Assembly: GCA_963700885.1 (NCBI GenBank)
Contig: CAVOZJ010000038.1
Coordinates: 1 to 64,000, forward strand
DNA from: Anderseniella sp963700885
GTDB taxonomy: Bacteria > Pseudomonadota > Alphaproteobacteria > Rhizobiales > Aestuariivirgaceae
Direction: 5' to 3'
Length of the DNA: 64,000 nt
Shown here: one piece after another, positions 17,057 to 25,734 of the stretch
How the letters are laid out: each line of letters begins with the position of its first letter
How positions within the stretch are numbered: the first letter of the stretch is position 1
Made by a program: the position numbers and the translations under genes
The notes under the pieces: model-generated
Told to the model about the DNA's origin: nothing
Database searches by the model: none
The model's input: the letters and a program-made list of their open reading frames with translations, nothing else

Positions 17057-17569
17057 CTATACCCGGTTGCGGATCATGGCCAGCCGCAAATGTTCCAGGT
17101 CAACACCTGGAAGCTCTGTGGCCTGCGCACGGAAGATCGAGACATCTTCCCACTGCAAATGATGTCTCATGCAGTCAAAACAGTATCGCAGTATATAACC
17201 CACGGTATCCAGATTGCGAGGAATGATGCCCACTCCCATTTCGCCCAGTGGCTCCAGGAGTTCAAATACGTAAGCCTGCATGGCGGCATGTTGAGATATG
17301 GCCTGCCCGGTGCAGGCCGCAAGTACACGATTGCCCGGTTCTTTGCTCAGCAACAGCTCGAACAAGGCTTCCTCGTCACGATGATAAAGTGGCAGGTCAA
17401 TCTCCAACTGACTTTTCAGTGACGTACACATTCCGACATCCAGCGGGCCGCCAAGCTTATCGGCGAGTTGCTCAAGGTCATCGCAAACCTGAAGCTGCCG
17501 GTTCCGTTCCAGAGCTATTACCGACATCGGGTCAGCGTGTTCCAGATCGATGTTCAGGGGTGACTGCAT
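17057..17569 (-). CDS. Hemerythrin-like (HHE) protein
   Basis: The product has 170 residues and is all helical. His/Glu-bearing helices typical of hemerythrin-like proteins are visible: LPLYHRDEEALFELLL (about 77-92), QAISQHAAMQAYVFELLEPL (about 107-126) and CMRHHLQWEDVSIF (about 148-161), enough for a non-heme di-iron site. Members bind oxygen or NO, or act in iron-sulfur repair. It is cytoplasmic, with no signal peptide. An FNR box lies 61 nt upstream of the start, linking it to low oxygen or nitric oxide stress. Confidence 0.75.
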   Translation of the reverse strand: MQSPLNIDLEHADPMSVIALERNRQLQVCDDLEQLADKLGGPLDVGMCTSLKSQLEIDLPLYHRDEEALFELLLSKEPGNRVLAACTGQAISQHAAMQAYVFELLEPLGEMGVGIIPRNLDTVGYILRYCFDCMRHHLQWEDVSIFRAQATELPGVDLEHLRLAMIRNRV

Positions 17570-17629
17570 ACTCTTGGCCCGTGCAGAGTTTCCTCATCAT
17601 CATGTTGGTTCGGAATTCGATAGCCAGCA

Positions 17630-17643
17630 TTGATCTTTGTCAA
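17630..17643. promoter_or_regulatory. FNR-type box upstream of the hemerythrin-like gene
   Basis: TTGAT-CTTT-GTCAA fits the consensus, 61 nt upstream of the ATG at 17569, a usual distance for FNR activation. Confidence 0.7.
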
Positions 17644-17737
17644 TTTGACTTATCTCCAGTGTGCCGCAGTGGCCGGTCGAGTTCACCAGTTCAACCCTGA
17701 GTACCGGCAAATGGGTCGCGGTTACTGAGTTCTGATA

Positions 17738-18457
17738 CTACACCAGCCCTTTGACAAAATAACCGACAGCGTACGCCATGACAGACGCAGCAGCGCCGAT
17801 CATCAGGGTCTCCATGCCTGAAACCCACCATCTGGCCAAAGACCATTTGCTTTTGATGGTGCCAATCAGGAAGAACGTGATGCCGGTAGAGATCAGGGCA
17901 GTCTCGAATGCTGGTTCAATCGAAATCAGAAAGGGTATCAGGGGTACAGAGCCGCATACCAGGAATGATGCAAAAGTTGAAAATCCCGACTTGAGCGGTG
18001 ATCGCAGATTGGTGGAAAGGCCATACTCTTCCACCAGCATGGTGTTGACCCAGGTTTCCTGGTTGGAAGTAACGGCCTCGACTGCGGCATCAAGCGCCGA
18101 ACCGGACAGTCCCTTTGACTGTAGAATGTGCCGTATCTCCCGACGCTCGCCTTCCGGTTCGCGGGAAATGTGCTTTTCTTCGATTTGCCGGTAGCGGGCA
18201 AGCTCGTCGATTTCAGTTTTGGTGCCGGTATAATTGCTGGCTGCCATGGAAAACCCGTCGGCAAGCAGGTTCGCCAGACCCAGGATCACAATTACACTGG
18301 ATGACAATCCTGCGCCCACCACGCCGGCGACAATCGCAAACGTGGTAATGGCACCGTCGATACCGCCATAGACCCAGTCACGCAAATAGTTGGGGCGATT
18401 TTCGGCTGCCAGCCTTTTGCTGATGGCTTGCGGAGTGTGTTCATGTTCAAGTTGCAT
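17738..18457 (-). CDS. VIT1/CCC1-family membrane protein
   Basis: The product has 239 residues. The start at 18457 (MQLEHEHTPQ) is preferred since the family begins with a short His/Glu-rich cytoplasmic segment. The family core is clear: RDWVYGGIDGAITTFAIVAG (helix 1), GLANLLADGFSMAASNY (helix 2), a cytoplasmic helical insert (about 90-150) and three C-terminal helices. VIT1/CCC1 proteins export Fe2+ or Mn2+ from the cytosol; the GIDGxxTTF and ADGFSMAxxNY motifs line the pathway. An FNR box lies about 122 nt upstream. It may limit free ferrous iron when oxygen is low. Confidence 0.85.
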   Translation of the reverse strand: MQLEHEHTPQAISKRLAAENRPNYLRDWVYGGIDGAITTFAIVAGVVGAGLSSSVIVILGLANLLADGFSMAASNYTGTKTEIDELARYRQIEEKHISREPEGERREIRHILQSKGLSGSALDAAVEAVTSNQETWVNTMLVEEYGLSTNLRSPLKSGFSTFASFLVCGSVPLIPFLISIEPAFETALISTGITFFLIGTIKSKWSLARWWVSGMETLMIGAAASVMAYAVGYFVKGLV

Positions 18458-18578
18458 GGATGACCTCTTGCCAGTGTTGCAGCGGCGGCCTTGCCGGAAA
18501 ACCGGCAGCGGACAATGCGCAAGCGGCGCCAATGAACCTGCGCGTTGCCTACCATGCAGACAGACCCACTTCGCTTCA

Positions 18579-18592
18579 TTGATGGATGTCAA
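18579..18592. promoter_or_regulatory. FNR-type box upstream of the VIT-family gene
   Basis: TTGAT-GGAT-GTCAA fits the consensus, between the diheme cytochrome gene (stop at 18633) and the VIT gene (start at 18457). Both are read leftward, so the VIT gene is the natural target. Confidence 0.6.
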
Positions 18593-18632
18593 TCGATCCC
18601 AGGTATCCGGTAAACCAGCTGTTTCCGTTGTT

Positions 18633-19466
18633 TCAAGGATCCAGTGTCCTTAGATAGGCCAGAAGATCTGAAACCACCGATTCTTCCAGAAACCGCAAGG
18701 CCAGCATGTTCTGGCCCGGCACGCCGTTGATGATTTTATGCATCGCGCGTTCGGGTTTGTTGCGCGCCAGCCAACCAAGACTTCGGCTCAAACCATCATG
18801 CATCTCAAAGCCGGATTTCCCATCGGGGTTATGACAGGACATGCAAACCCCTTCGAATATGTCCTGTCCACGACTGAGACGCTCAGGTGAGACCGGTTTG
18901 GATGGCTGAAAATTGCGGGTTTCGTATTGTCCAACGCTCACAAACAGAACAAGCAGTTCCAGCGGGAGGCCGGCGGTTGTGTGGATTGGATGATCAGCGT
19001 GCGCCCTGGCGAAGAGTTCGGTCACCTTGAACGGCTCAACTCCGTGCAAATGGCGCACGCTCACAAACTGTTTGCGTTGTTGCTCGCTGTCTGGCGCCCT
19101 GTCAGCGCCGTCATAGTCCCAGCCATGACACGAAACACATCGCCAACTGTCTGTGTTGCTTGCCGATACGTCTGACGGAAACGCCGGGTTGCGCCGTGCT
19201 GGAGGACTGGCATCGGATCCTTGCCAGAAATCATCATACAGCTTGCCGCCCAGTGATACGACAAATGCGTCGCCAAATTCATGCTCAGTGCCTTCCAGAA
19301 CCTCCTTTTCCTGCGGGATCAGTTCAGCTGACGCCGGTGTTTGCGGTATTGGCATTGCGCACAATCCAATTGCCAATGTAGCGACAATGCTGGCTCTGAC
19401 CAGCCAGGGGCCAGTTGGACCCCCACCCCAAAGTAGAACCAACCGCTTGTAGTTCATTTTCATCAC
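18633..19466 (-). CDS. Diheme c-type cytochrome
   Basis: The product has 277 residues. A long N-terminus with a hydrophobic segment (about 22-47, ending TPASA) serves as signal peptide or anchor. Two heme sites are present: CVSCH (about 110, in SWRCVSCHGWDYDGADRAP) and CMSCH (about 209, in GVCMSCHNPDGKSGFE). The regular cytochrome c fold surrounds the second (DIFEGVCMSCH ... ISDLLAYLRTL-type ending). It probably carries electrons in the periplasm; the partner is unknown. I see no FNR box within 100 nt of its start. Confidence 0.85.
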   Translation of the reverse strand: MMKMNYKRLVLLWGGGPTGPWLVRASIVATLAIGLCAMPIPQTPASAELIPQEKEVLEGTEHEFGDAFVVSLGGKLYDDFWQGSDASPPARRNPAFPSDVSASNTDSWRCVSCHGWDYDGADRAPDSEQQRKQFVSVRHLHGVEPFKVTELFARAHADHPIHTTAGLPLELLVLFVSVGQYETRNFQPSKPVSPERLSRGQDIFEGVCMSCHNPDGKSGFEMHDGLSRSLGWLARNKPERAMHKIINGVPGQNMLALRFLEESVVSDLLAYLRTLDP

Positions 19467-19743
19467 ATCAGGTTAAAGGTCTGCCGATCAGGTATCTTGG
19501 CAGGAACTGCTTGCCACCGGCTGACCTCGGCGCGAATGTTGTAACCCTGCCATGGTACTATTCCAAAAAAGTTGCACGGTACTGCAGAAAATATACGGCG
19601 CGGGCCTTCAACTTCAAAGCTGAATTTGAGGAAGTCACCTGATCACCTGACAGGTCCGCCAGAATATACTCCCGTCAGCCTGAAGAAAACGCGACAGTGA
19701 TTGGTCAGTCGAGCTCCTGCATCGGTCGAACCTTTGTTGTTAC
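19467..19743. other. Intergenic region, nothing recognised
   Basis: The stretch between the Hsp20 frame and the cytochrome start shows no gene, RNA or operator that I can support. It should contain the cytochrome promoter. Confidence 0.4.
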
Positions 19744-20382
19744 CTAGTGCCGTGCAGAATCCAGGTGCAGCCAGGTTGAATGCGCACATGCGGGCTGCCT
19801 GCACACGATTGATGCGAAGGATACCGGTTGACAAAGACTGGGGTACCCAATGCAAACCGGCCACCATTTTTGCAAGGGTGGCCGGCTTCGAAAGGTCAGG
19901 CCGCATTCTTCACTTTCACCTTGCGAAGTCCTGGCCGCGACCTCCGGCGGTTTGGGCAAGGTTACAGTCAGGATGCCGTTCCTGAACTCGGCTTCAATCT
20001 TGTCAGGATCCACATCGAAGGGCAGTGACATGGACCGGGCAAACTTGCCATAGGACCTTTCGACAACGTGATAGTCTTTCGACTTGTCCTCTTCCTCGAT
20101 TTTCTTCTCGGCCTGAATGGTCAACCGGTTATCTATCACGCTGACATCGACATCCTGCTGGTCAACACCCGGTAGTTCAGCGGTGATTTCAAGCACCTTG
20201 TCGGTTTCCGCAACATTGATGACAGGTGACATCAGCGTGTTCCCGTTACCGCGACCGGGAGTTAGTCCAACCGATTGGGTAAAGTCGTGAAACACCTTGT
20301 CAATCTCATCGTGCAGCGAGCCGAACATGCCAGGCCAGTTGTGAGTTTTCCAAAGCGACGGAAGTGAGGGTTTTTCAGTCAT
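19744..20382 (-). pseudogene. Hsp20 small heat-shock protein with frameshifted C-terminus
   Basis: From ATG 20382 an alpha-crystallin domain spans about residues 40-150 (VINVAETDKVLEITAELPGV, NRLTIQAEKK, SYGKFARSMSLP, NGILTVTLPKPPE). The native tail RKVKVKNAA and its TGA (19896-19898) lie in the +1 frame. Deleting one T of the TT near 19923 would give VAARTRKVKVKNAA and restore a 161-residue protein. As read, the frame instead continues about 50 residues through a stem-loop and is out of family. Hsp20s hold unfolding proteins as oligomers, and the tail motif aids assembly. An FNR box lies about 80 nt upstream. Confidence 0.75.
19857..19885. terminator. Stem-loop just downstream of the native hsp20 stop
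   Basis: CCGGCCACC (19857-19865) pairs with GGTGGCCGG (19877-19885) around an 11-nt loop. It sits 11 nt beyond the expected TGA at 19896, which fits a terminator and supports that the gene originally ended there. The poly-T run is weak. Confidence 0.5.
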
Positions 20383-20461
20383 CGTGTGTCTCCTTTGCAG
20401 GTTGTGAAAATCGGGAACCGTCCATAGTTGCAATTATAGACCAGCTAACGTGACCTCAGCA

Positions 20462-20475
20462 TTGACCGCGATCAA
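20462..20475. promoter_or_regulatory. FNR-type box upstream of hsp20
   Basis: TTGAC-CGCG-ATCAA fits the consensus, about 80 nt upstream of the Hsp20 start at 20382 and downstream of the neighbouring gene's stop. Confidence 0.65.
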
Positions 20476-20505
20476 CTATCAGCTATTTCAGACCCTTGTA
20501 TTCGA

Positions 20506-20955
20506 TTAAACGGCCAGCAAATCCGAAAGGTGACTGCCCAATTCGTCATTGGGAACCTGTACGAGGTTTTTGGCGATCTCTCCGTGAACAACTGCCAGCA
20601 GGGGTTTTGGCAGAACCTTGCGGATATCTCCAAGTGTCGCAGGCGCAGCTACCAGGATCAGGCGGTCAAATGCCTGTGCATGCAACTGGTCGAGCAACCT
20701 GGCAACCATGTCAGCCGCAAACGATCTTTTCGCTTCACGCTGAGGATCGGAATGAGGCTCCATGGCGTGGCGGCCAACGCCGGCAGAATCAAAAGTGCGG
20801 CCTGGCCGGTCGGCCAACACATCGCCGGAGCGGAAGTTATCTCCTTCAAACTCCATTCCAGGTACCTCTTGCAAACCCTTTCCGGGCCCGGTGTTGCAAA
20901 CGACATGCGCGCGGGTTCCGTCTGCCAGCAGTATCCAGGTTGTGACCGGTTTCAT
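20506..20955 (-). CDS. Host-attachment-family protein (CHAT/AtsE-like, small cytoplasmic)
   Basis: The product has 149 residues. The pattern WILLADGTRAHVV near the N-terminus, a central HAMEPHSDPQREAKRSFAAD-type segment and a C-terminal LILVAAPATLGDIRKVLP...GEIAKNL match the family annotated as required for attachment to host cells. The fold resembles baeRF/eRF1-like domains, and the family is also found in free-living bacteria, so the name should not be taken literally. No signal peptide. An FNR box 60 nt upstream puts it in the low-oxygen set. Confidence 0.75.
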   Translation of the reverse strand: MKPVTTWILLADGTRAHVVCNTGPGKGLQEVPGMEFEGDNFRSGDVLADRPGRTFDSAGVGRHAMEPHSDPQREAKRSFAADMVARLLDQLHAQAFDRLILVAAPATLGDIRKVLPKPLLAVVHGEIAKNLVQVPNDELGSHLSDLLAV

Positions 20956-21014
20956 GGAATTGATCCTTCTTGTCGGAACTGCAGCCAGTCTATCTGCTCG
21001 ATTCTGACAGATGT

Positions 21015-21028
21015 TTGATTGGGATCAA
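21015..21028. promoter_or_regulatory. FNR-type box upstream of the host-attachment-family gene
   Basis: TTGAT-TGGG-ATCAA matches the consensus fully, 60 nt upstream of the start at 20955. Confidence 0.7.
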
Positions 21029-21037
21029 CTTGCAGTT

Positions 21038-21394
21038 TCAGTGTGCAAAATAGAGTGCGACCAGCGAGCCCGCATTCACCGCTAGCACACACGCTGAATC
21101 AATACCCCATCCCAGGACACTGCGCTTGCGCCGTACGAAAATGCCCACGGCAAATATTCCGGTGACCAGTATACCGAAGACAAGGCTGAGTATTTCGGTT
21201 TGACCCATGGCTATTTCGGGCAGTTCGGTTGCGGTGGCCAGAAACACCAGTCCCATGAACGCTTTTCCCAGGTGTTGCCGATCTGCGATGACGTCAGCAT
21301 TCCTGGCAAGCGCGCTGCCGGCCAACCAGATACAGACCGCGCAGATGGTGAAAAGTACCAAATTCACGGACAGTGGGGCGTTCGGCCAGGACAT
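21038..21394 (-). CDS. Shortened CaCA-type cation antiporter
   Basis: The product has 118 residues, about a third of the usual sodium/calcium antiporter length. It holds the start of an alpha repeat (LVFLATATELPEIA, like the family's GTSLPE motif), followed at once by the typical C-terminal end (LSLVFGILVTGIFAVGIFVRRKRSVLGWGIDSACVL). About a hundred or more residues between are missing while the frame is kept, so an in-frame internal deletion near 21205 is inferred. Four helices remain at most. Ion transport is doubtful; it may be a remnant. Confidence 0.55.
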   Translation of the reverse strand: MSWPNAPLSVNLVLFTICAVCIWLAGSALARNADVIADRQHLGKAFMGLVFLATATELPEIAMGQTEILSLVFGILVTGIFAVGIFVRRKRSVLGWGIDSACVLAVNAGSLVALYFAH

Positions 21395-21398
21395 GATA

Positions 21399-22643
21399 TC
21401 AGGGTAAGCTTGAGAGGATCACAAGTGCGCAACTGGATATGAAGCCGGCCACGGGCACCCATAACGGCAAGATGAATGAACCAACCGGCGCAGGACCTTT
21501 ACGCAATTTGATCAGTACCAGTGCCATATTGGCCAGTGCCCAGATGATCAGCACTATTTGTGATGTCATTTCGGCAAGCCGTTCGAGATTGAAGCCCAGC
21601 GCCAGAATGAGAGATGCTGCGACAACTGCAACAGTCGCCAAAATCGGTGTACGGGTAAATGCGTTCACGCGTGCAAACAGCCTTGGCATGGTGCCCTGTT
21701 CTGCCATGCCGTAAACAACCCGTGACGCCATAATCTGTTGCACCAGAATGGTGTTGGCAGTGGCAAAGATGGCGACGCCACTGATCATGGCAGGAGACGC
21801 ACCTGTCAGCCGCTCATAAACCAGGCTCAGGGGTGCCTCGGATCCGGCAAGTTCTGCCGGGGCAACAGCCAGTACAGCAACCATTGTAACAAGAGTGTAG
21901 AGCATGGTGGTGATTGCGAGCGTAAGAAAAATTGCCCAGGGCAGTGTGATGCGCGGGCGCCTGGTTTCCTCTGCCACGTTGACCATGTCCTCAAAGCCGA
22001 TGAAGGCGAAGACAGCCAACAAGCCGGCATTTGCGATGCCAAGCCAGATTCCCAGTTCCGCCACAGGTGGAAATGTTTCCGGCACCTGCAAGATGATATT
22101 GCTATCGTGGGAAAACCCGGCGTAGATGAGGATCAGAAGTCCGCCAGCCTCGATCAAGGTGAACAGGGCTGCCAGAAGTACTGATTCAACGATACCCCAG
22201 GCAGCGACCAGCCCCATTGTTAAAATCACCACCGTCACCACGAGAGAAAGTGGCAGGTCAACGAAGGTTCGAATGTAACCTGCACATCCGATGGCAATCG
22301 CTGCTGACGCGACTACACCCGACACGATGACCAGCCAGCCAGCCAACAGTGACATTGTGCGCGAACCAAAGCCTGCGTTGACGTAAGCAGCTTCACCGGC
22401 GCTGACAGGATAGCGGCTGGCCAGTTCACCATAACTCGCAGCTGTCGGGGCGATGCCGATAGCTGCCACGATAAATGCCACGGGCGCATAAATTCCGGCC
22501 CGGCCTGCGGCTGCACCCACCAGGACATAGATACCGGCTCCGATGGTCGTGCCCAGCCCATAAAGCACGAGCAGCGGAAGGTTCAGCGACCGCTTGAGCC
22601 TGGGTGTTCCGTCTCGTGATGCGTCTTGAATGGACTGTTTCAT
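21399..22643 (-). CDS. APC-family amino acid permease
   Basis: The product has 414 residues with about 12 helices. The start at 22643 has AAGG about 10 nt upstream and gives a short charged N-terminus; the longer frame is out of family. The signature of the amino acid-polyamine-cation superfamily is present in helix 1 (VLYGLGTTIGAGIYVLVG), with the glycine-rich unwound segment that binds substrate, and in helix 6 (FAFIGFEDMVNVAEE). It probably takes up a neutral or cationic amino acid with H+. The downstream gene (shortened antiporter) follows after 4 nt, so they may be co-transcribed. Confidence 0.85.
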   Translation of the reverse strand: MKQSIQDASRDGTPRLKRSLNLPLLVLYGLGTTIGAGIYVLVGAAAGRAGIYAPVAFIVAAIGIAPTAASYGELASRYPVSAGEAAYVNAGFGSRTMSLLAGWLVIVSGVVASAAIAIGCAGYIRTFVDLPLSLVVTVVILTMGLVAAWGIVESVLLAALFTLIEAGGLLILIYAGFSHDSNIILQVPETFPPVAELGIWLGIANAGLLAVFAFIGFEDMVNVAEETRRPRITLPWAIFLTLAITTMLYTLVTMVAVLAVAPAELAGSEAPLSLVYERLTGASPAMISGVAIFATANTILVQQIMASRVVYGMAEQGTMPRLFARVNAFTRTPILATVAVVAASLILALGFNLERLAEMTSQIVLIIWALANMALVLIKLRKGPAPVGSFILPLWVPVAGFISSCALVILSSLP

Positions 22644-22890
22644 GCAGAGAACCTTACCCCTGCACGGGTTCATGTACTTGATAAGGATCAATGGCGAAGG
22701 CATGGGTCAGGTGGCTCAGACAGCTGATGCCGGTATCCGGGATCACATCGGGGAGATGGTTTGCAGGGCGGTTTCAGAGATCATGAATGCGCTGCCGGAG
22801 CGCGAACGAGCTACCCGCGCATGCGGCCCCGCGCGAAGGGACAGGCCAGTCAATGTGCCCACGGGATGCGAGATACCGGTGATGTGGAGC

Positions 22891-23622
22891 TCAGTCTTCA
22901 AAATATTCAGCGTGCGTTTTGCTGACGTCTGCGATGGTTGCATCAATTCTCGCCAGATGTTTTCGCAAAATCGCGATCAGGCCTGCTTCGTCCTTGCGTT
23001 TCAGGAAACCATAGATTTTTACATGATCAAGATACACGTCCTCAAATTCAGTTCTTCGCGCAAGCGATAGAGCACACAGCCGGTCTACCGGTGTCCTGCT
23101 CTCGGTTATTATGCGGTAGGCGGATTCGCGTTCGGCAGTGCTGCAGAGGAGTTTGTGAAACTCTCCGTCGAGCGAATGGAAGGCATCAAAACTGTTTGAA
23201 TCCACAGCCTGCTTTTGCAGTTTCAGATTAGCTTCAAAATCAGCTTCGTGTCTGGGCTCAAACTTTTCACACGCAAGCCTTGCTACCTCGACCTCCACGG
23301 CCGCGCGAACAAAACGGGCGTCGACAATATCCTTCCTTGATATCTTTCGAACAATTGTTGCTTTTTGAGGCCGCACAAGTAACAGGTTCATGTTGTTTAG
23401 CCGGATGAATGCTTCCCGGACCGGCTGGCGGGACACGTCAAACTGGCGGGAAATATCAATCTCGGAAATCTTGGTTCCCGGTTCAAGGCGCATTGAAATG
23501 ATCTCGGAATAGATCCGGTCAAATATGTCATCGGCGTTGGTTCGACGGGAAAACCCAAACCCGGAACTGTTTGCAAAATTGTACTGTTGTTTCGCAACAG
23601 ATTTTTTTTCCGAACCAGCCAT
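22891..23622 (-). CDS. GntR-family (FCD) transcriptional regulator
   Basis: The product has 243 residues. An N-terminal winged helix (about 27-95: IYSEIISMRLEPGTKISEIDISRQFDVSRQPVREAFIRL) is followed by an all-helical FCD ligand domain (about 105-230) that carries the metal-binding residues, including D and H in LDGEFHKLLC. It starts at ATG 23622 with GGGCAAGG upstream. Divergent from the kdu cluster, it is most likely a repressor relieved by a uronate intermediate. Two copies of an ATACTAGTAT-like motif, one next to its own start and one upstream of the TRAP genes, are candidate operators. Confidence 0.85.
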   Translation of the reverse strand: MAGSEKKSVAKQQYNFANSSGFGFSRRTNADDIFDRIYSEIISMRLEPGTKISEIDISRQFDVSRQPVREAFIRLNNMNLLLVRPQKATIVRKISRKDIVDARFVRAAVEVEVARLACEKFEPRHEADFEANLKLQKQAVDSNSFDAFHSLDGEFHKLLCSTAERESAYRIITESRTPVDRLCALSLARRTEFEDVYLDHVKIYGFLKRKDEAGLIAILRKHLARIDATIADVSKTHAEYFED

Positions 23623-23651
23623 GCCTTGCCCTTGATGTTTAGTTTACTACC

Positions 23652-23661
23652 ATACTAGAAT
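23652..23661. promoter_or_regulatory. Candidate GntR operator, copy 1
   Basis: ATACTAGAAT matches a palindrome ATACTAGTAT at 9 of 10 bases. It lies between the divergent GntR gene (start 23622) and the cupin (start 23727). A second copy is at 25735-25744. Confidence 0.45.
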
Positions 23662-23726
23662 AGACTGGCAGATGCAAACCAAACCTCATCTGTGATCCGG
23701 ACAATGGCAGTGGGAAAGCGTAGATC

Positions 23727-24051
23727 ATGGAACCACAAAGACTGCAGGCCTACCCCCGTGTGGAGGTCGATGACGGGGTCTCGCGACGGGTTCTTTCGGA
23801 AAACACCGAGCTTATGACCGTCGAGTTCCTGTTTGAAAAAGGTGCAACCGGAGCATTGCACAATCACATCCACGTTCAGTCTACCTATGTCCGGACCGGC
23901 AAATTCCGGTTCACTGTTGACAGCAGGGAAATGGAACTGAGTGCGGGAGAACTCCATCATAATTCCAAGCAACGCTCGTCACGGCTGTGTGGCGCTTGAA
24001 ACCGGTTGCCTGATCGACACGTTCACGCCCCGACGGGACGATTTTCTATAA
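23727..24051 (+). pseudogene. Cupin (pectin-degradation type) with a one-base frameshift
   Basis: The N-terminal part in frame 1 (VSRRVLSENTELMTVEFLFEKGA, HNHIHVQSTYVRTGKFRF) contains the cupin metal-binding HxH and a later E/H site. After LSAGE the frame is lost, but the +1 frame continues SIIIPSNARHGCVALETGCL to TAA 24051. One extra A near 23953 explains this. The family, sometimes called KdgF-like, helps linearise unsaturated uronates to ketouronate before KduI. It leads the kdu cluster, 28 nt before kduI. As read, the product stops at 90 residues. Confidence 0.75.
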
Positions 24052-24078
24052 CAACAATTCAACCCTGAAGGGATACCC

Positions 24079-24907
24079 ATGATCCGCACGGAAACAAGAC
24101 AGGCCATTGACCCTCGCCATGCCAAAAGCATGGATACGACCGAGCTGAGAGCAGAGTTTCTGAATGACAAGTTATTCATCGATGGTGATATTTCCCTGGT
24201 CTACAGTCATCTTGACCGCCTGATCGTCGGTGGAGCTGTACCGTTGTCCGGTGAGCTTGTTCTCGATCATGTAAGGGAAACGGGTTCACCAGGATTTCTC
24301 GACAGGCGCGAGGCGGTGCTGGTGAGTATCGGCGGTGATGGCAGGGTTTGCGTTGGCGGTCGTTGCCACGATCTGAAGACCCATGACATGATCTATGCAG
24401 GAATGGGTGCAGGGCCCATCACCATGTCGGGGGAGACGGCAAAGTTTTATATTCTGTCTGCCCCGGCACATCGAACCATAGAAACCAGACTGGTGACGAT
24501 TGCCAATGCAGCGACTGTCGAACTTGGAAGTCAGGCCACCAGCAATGAACGGGTGATCTACCAGTTCGTGCATCCAGATGTGATGGAGTTCCTGCCAGCT
24601 GGTGGTTGGTCTGACCAAGCTCGCACCCGGTTCGGTCTGGAACACCATGCCGGCCCATGTGCATGACCGGCGGTCCGAAGCCTATCTCTATGTCGATCTG
24701 CCGGAAGATCAACGGGTGTTTCATTTCATGGGAGAGCCGGACGAGACTCGCCATCTTGTCGTTAAGAATGAACAGGGCATCCTGTCTCCAGGCTGGTCGA
24801 TCCACTGCGGTGCGGCAACGTCCAACTACACATTCATCTGGGCAATGGCGGGGGACAACGTCGACTACAAGGACGTGGACATGGTCGCCATGGCAGAGCT
24901 TCGGTGA
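24079..24907 (+). pseudogene. kduI: kduI (5-keto-4-deoxyuronate isomerase) with a one-base frameshift
   Basis: Frame 1 encodes the N-terminal two thirds (RHAKSMDTTELRAEFL, GGAVPL, REAVLVSIGGDGRV, VIYQFVHPDVMEF). The remainder (LTKLAPGSVWNTMPAHVHDRR, HFMGEPDETRHLVVKNEQ, SNYTFIWAMAGDN) follows in the +1 frame and ends at TGA 24905-24907. Removing one T of TT at about 24590 restores VMESCQLVVGLTKLAPG. The zinc ligands (HVHDRRSE and H) lie in the second half. KduI converts 5-keto-4-deoxyuronate to 2,5-diketo-3-deoxygluconate. Its stop overlaps the kduD start. Confidence 0.8.
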
Positions 24908-25662
24908 GGGACATTTTTGATCTTGCCGGAAAGCGGGCGTTTGTCACCGGCGCCAATACCGGAATAGGACAGGCAATTGCACGGAGCCTGGGTCAGGCTG
25001 GAGCTGCAGTTGTTTGTGCAGGGCGCTCGACAATGAGCGAGACGCTTGCCCTGCTGGAACAGTTGGGTGCTTCTGCGCATGAATGTATCTTCGACCTGAA
25101 TGACAAGAGGGAGACAGTAGCGGCCTATGAAAGGGCCGAGGCGACATACGGGCCGATTGACGTGCTGATCAACAATGCCGGCATAATTCGCCGCAATGAC
25201 GCTGTCGATTTTATTGAGAAAGACTGGGATGATGTTATGAACGTCAATCTGAAATCAGTCTTCTTTCTTTGTCAGTCATTTGCCAGAAGCTGCCTGGCGA
25301 GGGACGCACAGGGGAGCATAGTCAACATTGCCTCCATGCTTTCATTTCAGGGTGGCATTCGTGTTGCCTCCTATACGGCTTCAAAGAGCGGAGTTGCAGG
25401 TCTGACCAAGCTTCTCGCCTGCGAATGGGCCTCGAAAGGCATTACAGTGAATGCAATTGCTCCCGGTTACATAGCAACCAACAATACGATTGCCTTGCGC
25501 AAAGACAAGGATCGCAACAAGGCGATACTGGACAGAATTCCGGCCGGCCGCTGGGGACTGCCCGCCGATATTGGCGGAACGGCAGTTTTTCTGGCGTCAG
25601 ACGCAGCCCGCTACATTAACGGGGCCGTGATTCCGGTTGATGGCGGATGGCTGGCCCGGTGA
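24904..25662 (+). CDS. kduD: 2-dehydro-3-deoxy-D-gluconate 5-dehydrogenase (SDR)
   Basis: The product has 252 residues from GTG 24904, which overlaps the kduI stop by 4 nt. It is a classical short-chain dehydrogenase: nucleotide motif TGANTGIGQA (about 16-25), NNAGI (about 88-92), catalytic Ser in IASML, and YTASK (about 157-161). The NAD(H) preference and start pattern (IFDLAGKRAFVTGANTGIGQAIA) match KduD. It reduces 2,5-diketo-3-deoxygluconate to 2-keto-3-deoxygluconate (KDG). Position after kduI strongly supports the call. Confidence 0.9.
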   Translation: MRDIFDLAGKRAFVTGANTGIGQAIARSLGQAGAAVVCAGRSTMSETLALLEQLGASAHECIFDLNDKRETVAAYERAEATYGPIDVLINNAGIIRRNDAVDFIEKDWDDVMNVNLKSVFFLCQSFARSCLARDAQGSIVNIASMLSFQGGIRVASYTASKSGVAGLTKLLACEWASKGITVNAIAPGYIATNNTIALRKDKDRNKAILDRIPAGRWGLPADIGGTAVFLASDAARYINGAVIPVDGGWLAR

Positions 25663-25734
25663 AACACCCGGTGATGCATTGTTGAACGCTCCATCTAAAG
25701 TATATCAATAAATGGCATTGCCTCTTTAAACTGG

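Noticed and set aside
19643..19906. 87-codon frame downstream of Hsp20
   Set aside because: Lies across the Hsp20 tail and stem-loop, with no start signal or family pattern.
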